From NCBI GenBank assembly GCA_002354205.1, contig DELD01000012.1, positions 44,255 to 90,428 on the forward strand: a stretch of DNA of 46,174 nt. The letters run 5' to 3'. This document shows positions 1 to 7,856 of this stretch, in pieces. How positions within the stretch are numbered: position 1 is the first letter of the stretch; the number at the start of each line of letters is the position of its first letter. Position numbers and translations under genes: made by a program. Source of the DNA: Micavibrio sp. UBA2705 (GTDB lineage: Bacteria > Pseudomonadota > Alphaproteobacteria > Micavibrionales > Micavibrionaceae). The notes beneath the pieces are model-generated. The model was not told the DNA's origin, ran no database searches, and was given only the letters and a program-made list of their open reading frames with translations.

Positions 1-262
1 CCCCTTAGAGGCTGGCGCCGCCGCAAGCGATTATTTGCGCCAATTTGCCCTAGTTGCCATGGGGTATATGTGGGCGCAAATGGCAAAAACCGCCTTAGAG
101 AAGTTAGCAGATGACAGCACAAGCAACAAAGATTTTTACGAAAATAAAATCAAAACAGCGCATTTCTTCTTTGCAAAAATGCTGCCCGATAGCGATGCAC
201 GCTTCAAAACCATATTGGCTGGCGCTGAAACATTAATGGCGATGGATGCAGAAGCGTTTTAG
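1..262 (+). CDS. Acyl-CoA dehydrogenase, C-terminal fragment (partial at window edge)
   Basis: The reading frame is open from base 2 and ends at the TAG at 260-262; the gene starts outside the window. The visible 86 residues contain a GYMWAQMAK segment, a FYENKIKTA segment and a final AETLMAMDAEAF tail. These match the C-terminal helical extension typical of large FadE-like acyl-CoA dehydrogenases of alphaproteobacteria (the acyl-CoA dehydrogenase C-terminal domain family). The enzyme would catalyse the FAD-dependent first step of fatty-acid beta-oxidation, but the catalytic region is not in view. An internal TTG at 35 is not a credible start because homology extends upstream of it. A bidirectional-looking terminator follows at 302-332. 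Confidence 0.75.
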   Translation, partial: PLEAGAAASDYLRQFALVAMGYMWAQMAKTALEKLADDSTSNKDFYENKIKTAHFFFAKMLPDSDARFKTILAGAETLMAMDAEAF

Positions 263-301
263 CCACATGCAAAGCGCCACATACGAATTTTTAAGTAAAA
301 T

Positions 302-332
302 AAAAGCCCAGACATAATGTTTGGGCTTTTTT
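302..332 (+). terminator. Rho-independent terminator, probably bidirectional
   Basis: A 9-bp perfect stem (AAAAGCCCA at 302-310 with TGGGCTTTT at 322-330) encloses an 11-nt loop and runs into a T tract. Because the stem also begins with A residues it can serve the acyl-CoA dehydrogenase gene on the plus strand and the DUF1150 gene on the minus strand. Confidence 0.85.
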
Positions 333-354
333 ATTACGCTAAAATCAAACTGTT

Positions 355-585
355 TTAATTGAGATGCACGGGCTCTAGGTCATTATGGCGGGCGCATACT
401 GCAGCCGCGTTCATATCGTGCTCCACCATAATCGGTGTGCCATCTGCCGCGCAAATCGCCACAGCAATGCGGCCTTCAACTTCAATTTCTTTTAAATATG
501 CAATCGAGTGCATGCCAAAATTAAGAAAATCTTTTGATGATAAATTACGGATGGATTTGTCTGTTTTTGAGCTTCGGTCTAGCAC
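355..585 (-). CDS. DUF1150 family protein
   Basis: This 76-residue protein carries the DUF1150 pattern: an LNFGMHSIAYLKEI segment, then VEGRIAVAICAADGTP, and a C-terminal ARHNDLEPVHLN. DUF1150 proteins are short alphaproteobacterial proteins of unknown biochemical function, usually encoded beside a small heat-shock protein, and here hsp20 lies directly upstream on the same strand (761-1243). I choose a GTG start at 585 because an AGGAG ribosome-binding site stands 7 nt upstream, and no nearer ATG exists. The 175-bp gap to hsp20 includes a TTAA-N7-TTAA motif at 661-675. The link with Hsp20 suggests a stress-related role, which is inference from neighbourhood only. Confidence 0.85.
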   Translation of the reverse strand: MLDRSSKTDKSIRNLSSKDFLNFGMHSIAYLKEIEVEGRIAVAICAADGTPIMVEHDMNAAAVCARHNDLEPVHLN

Positions 586-660
586 GATATGACTCCTAAA
601 GTGTTACGCGTAAAAATATAGATTTAGAACCCTCTTATATATGATAATGCTATAACTTTA

Positions 661-675
661 TTAAGCTGAAGTTAA
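661..675. promoter_or_regulatory. TTAA-N7-TTAA motif (possible CtrA site)
   Basis: TTAA at 661-664 and TTAA at 672-675 are separated by exactly 7 nt, the spacing of the alphaproteobacterial cell-cycle regulator CtrA. It lies about 76 bp upstream of the DUF1150 start. In AT-rich intergenic DNA such a match is expected occasionally by chance, so this is weak on its own. Confidence 0.25.
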
Positions 676-760
676 TGAAAAGGAAGTTTATTTCATTACC
701 CAGAAAAACAATGCATTAATTAACGATATATGGCAAAAGGCGAATCTTGGAAGGGGCAAC

Positions 761-1243
761 CTAAGATTTCTTAGGCTTGGTTGATTCTACATCAATTGTG
801 TTATCGGTTAAAGTATTTTTACCGTTGCCGCCCTTGGTTATTTTAATACTGCGCATATTCGATTCAGGGACAATTTGTTCCATATCAACATGAAGTAAGC
901 CATTATCAAGGCTTGCGCCTAGAATTTCTATGCCATCTGCAAGCACAAAACTGCGCTGAAACTGACGCGTAGCAATGCCACGATGCAGGAATATGCGCTC
1001 CGCGTTCTCCGTCTCGCTCGTCCGCCCGCGAATAACCAGTTGGTTTTGGTCAATGCTGACATCCAAATCATCCATAGTAAACCCAGCAACCGCCAAAGTA
1101 ATGCGCAAACTATTCGCGCCTGTCTGTTCAATATTATAAGGGGGGTAGCCTTCATTGGCTGATTTTTTCAACTGGTCAAATGTCCGTTCAAAATGATCAA
1201 AGCCCAAAAATAACGGGCTATCAAATAGTGATAAGCGTGTCAT
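761..1243 (-). CDS. ibpA: Small heat-shock protein, Hsp20/IbpA family
   Basis: The 160-residue product is an ATP-independent holdase chaperone of the alpha-crystallin/Hsp20 family, acting on unfolding cytoplasmic proteins. It begins MTRLSLFDSPLF, with FDHFERTFDQL just behind, a pattern typical of alphaproteobacterial HspA/IbpA. The alpha-crystallin domain covers roughly residues 36-135, with YPPYNIEQTG opening it, DLDVSIDQNQLVIRG in the centre and the IFLHRGIATRQFQRSF strand pair towards its end. The start at 1243 is favoured over an upstream in-frame ATG at 1258 because GAGGAG lies 7 nt before it. The tail after residue 140 is short, polar and divergent. The upstream region holds a candidate heat-shock-type promoter (1321-1352). 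Confidence 0.93.
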   Translation of the reverse strand: MTRLSLFDSPLFLGFDHFERTFDQLKKSANEGYPPYNIEQTGANSLRITLAVAGFTMDDLDVSIDQNQLVIRGRTSETENAERIFLHRGIATRQFQRSFVLADGIEILGASLDNGLLHVDMEQIVPESNMRSIKITKGGNGKNTLTDNTIDVESTKPKKS

Positions 1244-1320
1244 ATAGCGTCTCCTCAACTGAGCGAGTTTATAGTATTTCTTAATCGACCTTAGATAAGC
1301 ATCAATTATTATTCATATAT

Positions 1321-1352
1321 ATTATAAGACAGAAAAGTAAAGATATTGCAAG
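1321..1352 (-). promoter_or_regulatory. Candidate hsp20 promoter
   Basis: Read on the minus strand, CTTGCAA (1352-1346) is followed 19 nt later by TATAAT (1326-1321), about 80 nt before the hsp20 start. The CTTG core fits an RpoH-like -35 element and the TATAAT fits a housekeeping -10, but the spacer is long for sigma-70. The leader between it and the gene contains a small CTCA-GT-TGAG hairpin next to the GAGGAG ribosome-binding site. Confidence 0.35.
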
Positions 1353-1376
1353 TTTTCGCGCGCTGCCGCCCTTACA

Positions 1377-1562
1377 TTAAGGCTTCACAAATACGCGGTC
1401 ACAATAACCGCACTCAACGCTATTTTGTTTTTCAAAACTGTAATATACTAGGGGATGGCCTAAAGGGCCGCCGCCGCCATCACAGCTCACACTATCACTT
1501 GACGCTGCGACTTTGATGGTTTCTGGCTTATTGTAGTCTGGTTTTACTGTTTTTTGGGTCAT
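1377..1562 (-). CDS. zf-CHCC zinc-finger protein (NDUFS6-like)
   Basis: The 61-residue protein matches the short zf-CHCC family. The zinc ligands are visible as SCDGGGGPLGHP (Cys and His) and ECGYCDRVFVKP (CxxC), with the VYYSFE segment between them. The family is related to the mitochondrial complex I accessory subunit NDUFS6 (13 kDa) and is a conserved small alphaproteobacterial protein; association with complex I is known for the mitochondrial member and only inferred here. The start ATG is followed by TQKTVKPDYNKPETI, a typical N-terminus. It is monocistronic or leads the minus-strand group, with hsp20 134 bp downstream and its own promoter. Confidence 0.9.
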   Translation of the reverse strand: MTQKTVKPDYNKPETIKVAASSDSVSCDGGGGPLGHPLVYYSFEKQNSVECGYCDRVFVKP

Positions 1563-1651
1563 TTTATGTCCAAAATTTGTGAATATTTACGTTTTCTTTG
1601 TATTTTATTTATATAAAGGAAGAAGGTAAAGCGTTTTATTTGTGAGGTACA

Positions 1652-2047
1652 ATGCCAAAGCAAGAGTTTAAATTTATTAATAATAAAATCATCCAAGGCA
1701 AGGAAGACAAGTATTTAAACGTCCATGTCAGCGCCGCAGATGTTTTGAAAAGCTGGAAAGATTCCGTTTTTAGCTTTGAATGGCTCAAAGCCGATGGTAG
1801 CGTTAAGCCCATAGAAGCCTTAAACGAGAGCGAGAAAACAAAGCGCGAATGCGTCGAACACGATTTGTCAGACGGCAAAGCCTTAGAAACGCCAATACTC
1901 GGCATCGGTTTAATGGAAAACATTGAAATAGGCGCGGGCCGCGCGATTTTTCTGACCTTATGTGACAAGGGCGCGCAGACAATCCCCGTGCATATTCCAA
2001 AATCTAACGAATCTGATTTCGCAAAATTTATTACGACACAAGACTAA
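1652..2047 (+). CDS. Conserved-looking hypothetical protein, 131 aa
   Basis: I do not recognise the family. The ATG at 1652 has a GAGG ribosome-binding site about 5 nt upstream, and the frame is open to the TAA at 2045-2047. The product has no signal peptide or membrane segment and is lysine-rich at both ends. A KFINNKIIQGKEDKYLNVHV opening looks like two beta strands, and ILGIGLMENIEIGAGRAIFLTL in the second half looks like a beta hairpin, so a small beta-rich cytoplasmic protein is plausible. It stands alone on the plus strand between divergent and convergent neighbours and ends at a good terminator (2099-2129). Confidence 0.7.
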   Translation: MPKQEFKFINNKIIQGKEDKYLNVHVSAADVLKSWKDSVFSFEWLKADGSVKPIEALNESEKTKRECVEHDLSDGKALETPILGIGLMENIEIGAGRAIFLTLCDKGAQTIPVHIPKSNESDFAKFITTQD

Positions 2048-2098
2048 CCCGCGCTTTTATTTTCTAACTTCACCTTATATTTGCAGCAATTAGCTATA

Positions 2099-2129
2099 AA
2101 AAAAGCCCCCCAAATAAGGGAGGCTTTTT
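2099..2129 (+). terminator. Rho-independent terminator, bidirectional
   Basis: AAAAAGCC-C-CCC pairs with GGG-A-GGCTTTTT (one internal mismatch), with A and T runs on both flanks. It lies between the convergent ends of the plus-strand gene 1652-2047 and the minus-strand lipoprotein gene 2149-2340 and can terminate both. Confidence 0.85.
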
Positions 2130-2148
2130 AAAAACCATAAAAACTGTC

Positions 2149-2340
2149 TTATTTAACAAGACGGCTTTCGAATACTGGCTCAGCTGTTTTAACTTCAACT
2201 TTTTTGTCGCCAGCAGTACGTTCAGAAGCGTATGGCGCTGCGCCATCATTGCTGTACATACCTTGGTCGCCATTAGAAGAACACGCAGCAGTTGTCATTA
2301 AAGCGCCTGCAACGAAAACGAGTGAAAGAATTTTTTTCAT
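2149..2340 (-). CDS. Small secreted lipoprotein, 63 aa
   Basis: The product starts MKKILSLVFVAGALMTTAAC: two lysines, a hydrophobic run and a TAAC lipobox at residues 17-20, so it should be lipidated and exported. The mature part is only about 44 residues and is polar and disordered-looking (NGDQGMYSNDGAAPY). No family is recognised. I choose 2340 instead of the longer in-frame start at 2391 because the signal peptide begins here and GAGGG lies 8 nt upstream. A short hairpin (CTCCG 2384-2388 / CGGAG 2395-2399) lies in the leader. Confidence 0.75.
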   Translation of the reverse strand: MKKILSLVFVAGALMTTAACSSNGDQGMYSNDGAAPYASERTAGDKKVEVKTAEPVFESRLVK

Positions 2341-2538
2341 TATGAATACCCTCAATTTGATGAGTTTTAAGTAAAAGATAAGCCTCCGCACCTTCGGAGC
2401 GAAACCAGATTTATTTATACACGCAAAAAGAATATTTGCACAGGGCTTTTTGAATAATTAACAGAAAAAACAAAGAAAAAGCCTTTAATTACAAAAAAAC
2501 CGCCCACATTCGACCTTATGAAAACACAGATCTACGAC

Positions 2539-3795
2539 CTAGTCAGTATAATGGGTTTGCTTGGCAAAATACGAATCAATGCTCTTTTTTAAGGCCTTCG
2601 CTATCTTATCTTGATGTGCTGCTGTGTTTAAGAGCCGCGCTTCCGATTTATTCGACATAAAGCCGATTTCCACTAAAACAGAGGGTATATCAGGCGCTTT
2701 AAGCACGGCGAATCCTGCAGAATGCAACGGTGTGCGCAGTGTGCCGATACTATGCGCCTTAAAAGAATTTATCAATTCCTGCGCTAAAAATGTCGACTGG
2801 TTCTTTGTATCACGCAGTGCAAGGTCAATTAATATTGCTGCGACATCTTGCCCCTCATCTGATAAATCAACGCCGGCAATGACATCTGATTTATTTTCAC
2901 GCGCCGCAAGCCGAGCAGTTTGCGCATCTGTAGCTTTTTCTGACAACGTATAAACCGAAGCACCGCGCACGGTGTGTTTTTCAACAGAATCGGCATGAAC
3001 CGACATAAAAAGGTCCGCGTTATGGCGGCGCGCTATCCGTACCCGCTCAGACAGACGTATATAACGGTCATCGTCGCGCGTTAAGACAACTTCGTAATGC
3101 CCAGAGGCCTCTAATAGTGCTTTTAAACGCTTCACCGTCGCCAAGACAACTTTTTTTTCATACAAGCCACCTGCGCCAACCGCCCCAGGGTCCTTACCGC
3201 CATGCCCCGCATCTAAGACAACGACATGCTTACGCGCCACAATAGGCCGCACAGGGCGCTCTGCTAAGGTTGGTGCTTTATATGGCGGTGCGGCCTGTAT
3301 AAGTGTTGTTTGTTTTTTATCCTGTTTTTGCGCTGTGTATTGCATAGAAGGCTTTGCTGCCCCGCCAACCAAGTCTATGACTAAACGGTTAGGTTTACCG
3401 TCAATTGCCGGCAAAAAGAAACTCGCTTTTATTTTGATATTTTTCTTGGCATCAAAGACCAGACGTAATGTCTGCCCATCGCTGCTATGCCGCGCAAATT
3501 TCAGCATATTATTTTCAACATGACCTAATGATGCACAACTTAAATTGCGCCCTTTAAAATCAACAACTAAGCGCTGCGGGGCTGGCAAAATAAAGGCGTT
3601 ATAATCAAGCTTACCTGAAACTTCGATGACCAAACGCGTTTTATCAGGATGATCACCCAGGCGAATCTTCTGCACATTCGCCGCGTAAGAATCACTTGCG
3701 CATAAGAAAACGCAAAATATTGCAAGGGCAAGACTTTGAAAAATAGTCATAAAACATGAGAAATCCCGTTGGGATGCTGAAAATAAACGCTTCAT
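2539..3795 (-). CDS. amiC: N-acetylmuramoyl-L-alanine amidase, AmiC type (AMIN + Amidase_3)
   Basis: This periplasmic zinc amidase cleaves the bond between N-acetylmuramic acid and the stem peptide to separate daughter cells. The 418-residue product has an N-terminal basic region and hydrophobic segment ending CASDSYA (about residue 38), an export signal. An AMIN domain (about 39-145) targets the division site. The catalytic Amidase_3 domain (about 190-410) shows the zinc ligands in DAGHGGKDPGAVG, the Glu in LYEKKV, the His in MSVHADS and the catalytic Glu in LVEIGFMSN. The start is uncertain: ATGs at 3855 and 3750 are in frame too and none has a strong ribosome-binding site; 3795 gives the best signal peptide. 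It diverges from rne, a common alphaproteobacterial arrangement. Confidence 0.93.
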   Translation of the reverse strand: MKRLFSASQRDFSCFMTIFQSLALAIFCVFLCASDSYAANVQKIRLGDHPDKTRLVIEVSGKLDYNAFILPAPQRLVVDFKGRNLSCASLGHVENNMLKFARHSSDGQTLRLVFDAKKNIKIKASFFLPAIDGKPNRLVIDLVGGAAKPSMQYTAQKQDKKQTTLIQAAPPYKAPTLAERPVRPIVARKHVVVLDAGHGGKDPGAVGAGGLYEKKVVLATVKRLKALLEASGHYEVVLTRDDDRYIRLSERVRIARRHNADLFMSVHADSVEKHTVRGASVYTLSEKATDAQTARLAARENKSDVIAGVDLSDEGQDVAAILIDLALRDTKNQSTFLAQELINSFKAHSIGTLRTPLHSAGFAVLKAPDIPSVLVEIGFMSNKSEARLLNTAAHQDKIAKALKKSIDSYFAKQTHYTD

Positions 3796-4298
3796 AGCAT
3801 TAAATATACAACTAAGCCCCCTTTGCCCGCAAAAGAATTTTTTCAAATCGTACATAATTTCGTTGTGTAAAACTAAATCTCTGTGTATTGTTCTCTGGTA
3901 GTGACACTCTGTGGTTTTAGCATTTACTCAAAGTAAAAAGCATTTTGTAAATTATGAAAACAGGAATTTGTTCGTAACAATTGATATGATGAACAAAGTT
4001 TACAAACGCTAGTATTAATTAAGGTTTCGCTAGCCGCAGAAAGTGAAAAACGTTTTGAAGAACAAGAGATATAAAGAATTCGTAAGTTATATAATGAAAA
4101 CTGTGGCCCCATTAATCCAATCCAATAGAATACCGCCCGGAAAAATGCCGCGCTAATATGCGCCGCATTCATTATGTGCTATGCGCTGTTTATAACCCCT
4201 CCAAAACGTCTGTTTAATAGTTTTTAATCGCGGCAAGCGGCAAACCTGCCACTCCGTCACTATCAGGTCCCGTCTGCTTGCGCGCAGGAGTAATACAC
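3796..4298. other. Divergent intergenic region amiC/rne with structured rne leader
   Basis: About 500 bp without a credible gene lie between amiC and rne. The two overlapping minus-strand frames within it (3924-4172 and the one crossing the rne start) lack family signal. Near the rne start the DNA can fold: GGCA 4239-4242 with TGCC 4247-4250, enclosed by GCAAGC 4233-4238 with GCTTGC 4276-4281, immediately before the GCAGGAG ribosome-binding site. RNase E genes are known to autoregulate through a long 5' leader, so this is a candidate for such a leader; promoter positions are not obvious. Confidence 0.5.
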
Positions 4299-7268
4299 AT
4301 GGCAAAAAGAATGCTAATTGACGCAACCCACGCAGAAGAAACACGCGTTGCAGTTGTTGATGGAAACCGCCTCGAAGAATTTGATTATGAAAGTGCATAC
4401 CGCAAACCTTTGAAAGGAAACATATTCCTTGCAAAAGTCACCCGCGTAGAGCCTTCCCTACAAGCTTGTTTTGTTAATTATGGTGGTAACCGTCATGGCT
4501 TCCTCCCTTTCTCAGAAATTCACCCTGATTATTTCAGAATCCCTGTCTCTGACCGCGAAGCACTTATCGAAGCACAGCGCGAGGAAATGGAAGCACGCCG
4601 CGCCGCTGAAGAAGCAGAAGATGAAGCTGAGTTTAGCCGCAATAAAGGGCAAGAACAAAGCGATGATGATGATACGCCTCCAGAAGAGGCAACCACGATT
4701 GAATCAGCGCGCGACTTGCCTGATGAAGACACAGAAGACAGCGCCGATGACAAGGTAGAAACCGCTGAGAAAACGGACGAAAAACCCAAAAAAGCGCGCC
4801 GCACAAGAAGTCGCGCAAAGCCAAAAAAAGACGAGGATGCCGCTAAAGCTGACGATACAGAAAAAGCATCAGATGATAATGATGCAACTGTAGAATCCGC
4901 AGAAGAAAAAACTGCGGATACAGAAGAAGAAAAACCAAAAAAGCGCGGCCGCCGCCCAACACGTAAGGCAGCTTCAAGTAAAAAAGATGAAATCGTCGAA
5001 AAAACAGATTCAGACAAAAAAGTCAGCAAAAGAAGAGCTAAGAAAAAAGAAGAAAAAGCTGATAAAACGCCTGAAGTAAATGACGATAACATTGGCAACG
5101 TCATAAAACCAAGCGAAGCGGTTGAGATTCCTGACGAAGTCCTCGATCAAAAAGTAAACGGCAACGTCGATTCAGGTGATGACGCGAATAGCGATGACCA
5201 ACAAAACAAACGCCAAGGCTCACGCGGCCGTTATAATAACAACCGTAATAGAGGTGGCCGTAACCAACGTGGCGGGCGCGGGCGTTACAATAACAACAGC
5301 CGCAACAAGCGCGGCGCGCCAAGCTCACGCAAGGTCGAAACGCTAGGCGGTGACGGTATTGAAGGTGATCAAGTCCAGCGCCCAACACTAAAAAAACACT
5401 ATAAAATTCAAGAAGTCATTAAGCGTGGTCAAATCATGCTTATTCAAGCATCGAAAGAAGAGCGCGGCAATAAAGGCGCGGCAGTGACAACGTATTTGTC
5501 TTTGCCTGGTCGATATTCTGTACTTATGCCGAACAGCCCACGCGCTGGTGGCGTTAGTCGTAAAATCGCGAATTACAAAGAACGTAAGCGTATGCGCGAA
5601 ATACTTTCAGACCTCAGTGTTCCTGATGGCATGTCCGTTATTATGCGTACCGCAGGTACATCACGCACAAAAACTGAAATTAAACGCGACCTTGATTACT
5701 TAATTCGTCTTTGGAATAAAATCCGCGAAACAACCTTAGAATCAACGGCCCCTGCCCTTATTTACGAAGAAGGCAGCCTAACAAAGCGTTCTATTCGTGA
5801 TATTTACACCCGCGACATTGAAGAAGTCCTTGTTGCTGGCGCTGATGGTTATAAAGAAACCAAAAACTTCATGAAAATGCTTATTCCTTCACACGCCAAG
5901 CGCGTACAGGAATATAAAGAAGAGCAAATTCCGCTTTTCACGCGCTATCAGATCGAAGGCCAAATCAACGAAATTGGTACACCAACCGTTAAATTAAGAT
6001 CTGGCGGCTCACTGGTTATTCACCCAACAGAAGCGCTCGTTTCTATTGATGTGAACTCAGGGCGCTCAACAAAAGAACGCCATATCGAAGAAACAGCGTT
6101 AAAAACCAACCAGGAAGCAGCTGAAGAAGTCGCACGCCAATTGCGTCTGCGTGACCTTGGCGGCCTTGTGGTTATTGACTTTATTGATATGGAGAACTAC
6201 CGAAACAACGCCAAAGTAGAGCGCAAAATGCGCGAAGCTTTATCTGGTGACCGTGCACGTATCCAAGTCGGCCGTATTTCTAATTTCGGCCTTATGGAGC
6301 TTTCACGTCAGCGCTTGAACCCAAGCCTAGCAGAAGCGCAATATGAACCATGTACCCATTGTAATGGTACAGGCACTGTACATACTGTTGATGCCGCTGC
6401 AATCCAAGCCCTACGCGCACTGGAAGAAGAAGGTACGCTTAAACGTTCAGGGCGCATCTTGCTCACGGTTTCAAACAAAGTGGCGATTTATATCCTCAAT
6501 AATAAACGCGCATTATTGGCTGACATTGAATCGCGCTATGGCTTTAAATGCATTATCAATGTTGACGAACATATGCCGGCAAGACAATATTTGATTGAGC
6601 CAATAAAGGATGCGCCGCCACTTGAAAGCAGTGCGACAACCGAGGTATCCGCAGAAGAAACCAACGATTCTACCGCAGCTTCAGACGATGAAGATGGCGA
6701 CAATAAGCGTGGCCGTGGTCGCCGCAATAGCGGACGCAATCGCAATAACAACCGTAACAGACAACAAAACAATCGTGACGACGCAGCTCAAGAATCGCCG
6801 CAGCAGGATAGTGATCAAGACAGTGATACGGCTAAGTCAGATGATAGTGAAGGCGAAAACAAACGTCCCTCACGCCGTCGCCGTCGTCCTGCACGCAGCA
6901 GAGACGAAAACGAAACGAATGATTCTACTGCGCCAGCGCCACAAAGCACTGAAAGCACGGAAAGCACAAAAGAAGAGCAGCCTAAACCAAGCCGCCGTAG
7001 AGCGCCAGCAAAGAAAAAAGCTGACGACGCTGATACGCAGCCTTCATCGCAAGCCGAAGACAAAAAAGACGTAGAGGAAAAGAAAAAACCAGCACGTAAA
7101 ACGTCAAAAGCAAAAGAAGAAACTGCCGATTCTACGCCAAAAGAAGACAAGGCATCGAGCGCCTCTGCAAATGATGACGCTGCGCCATCAACCGCGCATC
7201 AAGATCATGAAGTTATCAATCAAGCCCCTAAGAAAAAGAAAAAGGGCTGGTGGAGTAAGGGCGAATAA
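4299..7268 (+). CDS. rne: Ribonuclease E (Rne/Rng family)
   Basis: The 989-residue protein is the endoribonuclease that starts mRNA decay and matures structured RNAs, and scaffolds the degradosome. The N-terminal S1 domain (about 1-90, FLAKVTRVEPSLQACFVNYG) is interrupted by a 270-residue charged, low-complexity insert (about 91-363; acidic then RGRYNNNRNRGG-type), after which the fold resumes with KHYKIQEVIKRGQIMLIQ. The catalytic aspartates are in SIDVNSGRS and VVIDFIDM, and the Zn-link is CTHCNGTG (about residue 684). A disordered Arg/Lys/Glu-rich tail from about residue 775 should bind RNA and partners; it ends KKKKKGWWSKGE. The start at 4299 is set by CAGGAG 8 nt upstream; an upstream in-frame ATG at 4278 precedes that site. 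An insert in S1 is usual for alphaproteobacterial RNase E. Confidence 0.97.
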   Translation: MAKRMLIDATHAEETRVAVVDGNRLEEFDYESAYRKPLKGNIFLAKVTRVEPSLQACFVNYGGNRHGFLPFSEIHPDYFRIPVSDREALIEAQREEMEARRAAEEAEDEAEFSRNKGQEQSDDDDTPPEEATTIESARDLPDEDTEDSADDKVETAEKTDEKPKKARRTRSRAKPKKDEDAAKADDTEKASDDNDATVESAEEKTADTEEEKPKKRGRRPTRKAASSKKDEIVEKTDSDKKVSKRRAKKKEEKADKTPEVNDDNIGNVIKPSEAVEIPDEVLDQKVNGNVDSGDDANSDDQQNKRQGSRGRYNNNRNRGGRNQRGGRGRYNNNSRNKRGAPSSRKVETLGGDGIEGDQVQRPTLKKHYKIQEVIKRGQIMLIQASKEERGNKGAAVTTYLSLPGRYSVLMPNSPRAGGVSRKIANYKERKRMREILSDLSVPDGMSVIMRTAGTSRTKTEIKRDLDYLIRLWNKIRETTLESTAPALIYEEGSLTKRSIRDIYTRDIEEVLVAGADGYKETKNFMKMLIPSHAKRVQEYKEEQIPLFTRYQIEGQINEIGTPTVKLRSGGSLVIHPTEALVSIDVNSGRSTKERHIEETALKTNQEAAEEVARQLRLRDLGGLVVIDFIDMENYRNNAKVERKMREALSGDRARIQVGRISNFGLMELSRQRLNPSLAEAQYEPCTHCNGTGTVHTVDAAAIQALRALEEEGTLKRSGRILLTVSNKVAIYILNNKRALLADIESRYGFKCIINVDEHMPARQYLIEPIKDAPPLESSATTEVSAEETNDSTAASDDEDGDNKRGRGRRNSGRNRNNNRNRQQNNRDDAAQESPQQDSDQDSDTAKSDDSEGENKRPSRRRRRPARSRDENETNDSTAPAPQSTESTESTKEEQPKPSRRRAPAKKKADDADTQPSSQAEDKKDVEEKKKPARKTSKAKEETADSTPKEDKASSASANDDAAPSTAHQDHEVINQAPKKKKKGWWSKGE

Positions 7269-7293
7269 ACCAGCTTCAATATCTACAAACATA

Positions 7294-7322
7294 AAAACAG
7301 CGCCTCATGGCGCTGTTTTTTT
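7294..7322 (+). terminator. Rho-independent terminator of rne, bidirectional
   Basis: CAGCGCC (7298-7304), a TCAT loop and GGCGCTG (7309-7315) form a perfect stem extended by AAAA/TTTT and followed by more T residues. It lies between the convergent ends of rne and the minus-strand gene at 7360 and can serve both. Confidence 0.92.
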
Positions 7323-7359
7323 ATAACCCTGATACGAAAAAAGCACAGCAAGCCGCCGC

Positions 7360-7665
7360 CTATTTCACATATTTTTTCAAACGCCAAAAACGTGCCTTAT
7401 GCGCCAAACGCAAAGCAAAAGAACTTTGATCTTCGCTATGTTGCCAAATAACTTTAGACTGCGATAACTGCCCATTACCCAAATAGGCGCGTCGCACGAC
7501 TTCAATTTTGCTATAACCATCACAAAGCGCACGGCGGCGCGCTTTATACAAAGCAATCCGCCGCGAGATAGACTTTCCACAAAGCGCCCATCGCTGGACA
7601 GAAGCATCAAGATCTTTATCAAAATGCTCTGTAATCACATAGATATGATAATCTGCTGTTTTCAT
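7360..7665 (-). CDS. Small basic hypothetical protein, 101 aa
   Basis: No family is recognised. The product is strongly basic (SRRIALYKARRRALCDGYSK, and a KARFWRLKKYVK tail) with aromatic residues but no signal peptide or membrane segment, so nucleic-acid binding is possible but only an inference. The ATG at 7665 has no clear ribosome-binding site. It ends 38 bp before the bidirectional terminator at 7294-7322, which supports it as a transcribed unit. A second frame overlaps it on the same strand and lacks any family signal. I consider it more likely real than not. Confidence 0.5.
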   Translation of the reverse strand: MKTADYHIYVITEHFDKDLDASVQRWALCGKSISRRIALYKARRRALCDGYSKIEVVRRAYLGNGQLSQSKVIWQHSEDQSSFALRLAHKARFWRLKKYVK

Positions 7666-7727
7666 TCAATAACTTTATAAAATATAAATAACCATGTTCC
7701 TAATCGGATCAAGTTAACGCCAAACAC

Positions 7728-7743
7728 TTAAAAAAAGATTAAC
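7728..7743. promoter_or_regulatory. TTAA-N7-TTAAC motif upstream of ftsK (possible CtrA site)
   Basis: TTAA 7728-7731 and TTAAC 7739-7743 are separated by 7 nt, matching the full CtrA consensus including the trailing C. It lies about 115 bp upstream of ftsK, in a region from which either ftsK (plus) or the small basic gene (minus) could be controlled. Several cell-division genes are CtrA targets in Caulobacter, which makes the position plausible. Confidence 0.4.
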
Positions 7744-7856
7744 GTAATTGTATATAGCCACCATTTCTGTTATAATCAGGACACCTCAGCGCTTGTTCTA
7801 TATGCGCTAGACCAGAATATTCCATCGCCAAACATCACAGTCATACAGATAAGAAC

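Noticed and set aside
359..592. Plus-strand open frame over the DUF1150 gene
   Set aside because: Antisense shadow of a recognised family; no ribosome-binding site.
1636..2000. Minus-strand open frames over the unknown gene at 1652-2047
   Set aside because: The plus-strand frame has a ribosome-binding site and ends at a terminator; the minus frames do not.
3924..4434. Two minus-strand open frames between amiC and rne
   Set aside because: No ribosome-binding site, no family signal and low-complexity composition; the second runs into the verified rne start.
4529..5104. Long minus-strand open frame (191 aa, Ser/Leu/Phe-rich) inside rne
   Set aside because: It is the shadow of the charged low-complexity insert of RNase E; its Ser/Phe composition is what antisense of Glu/Lys/Asp codons gives. 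The same holds for 5101-5388, 6536-6772 and 6815-7150 (minus) and for 6610-7074 (plus, other frame).
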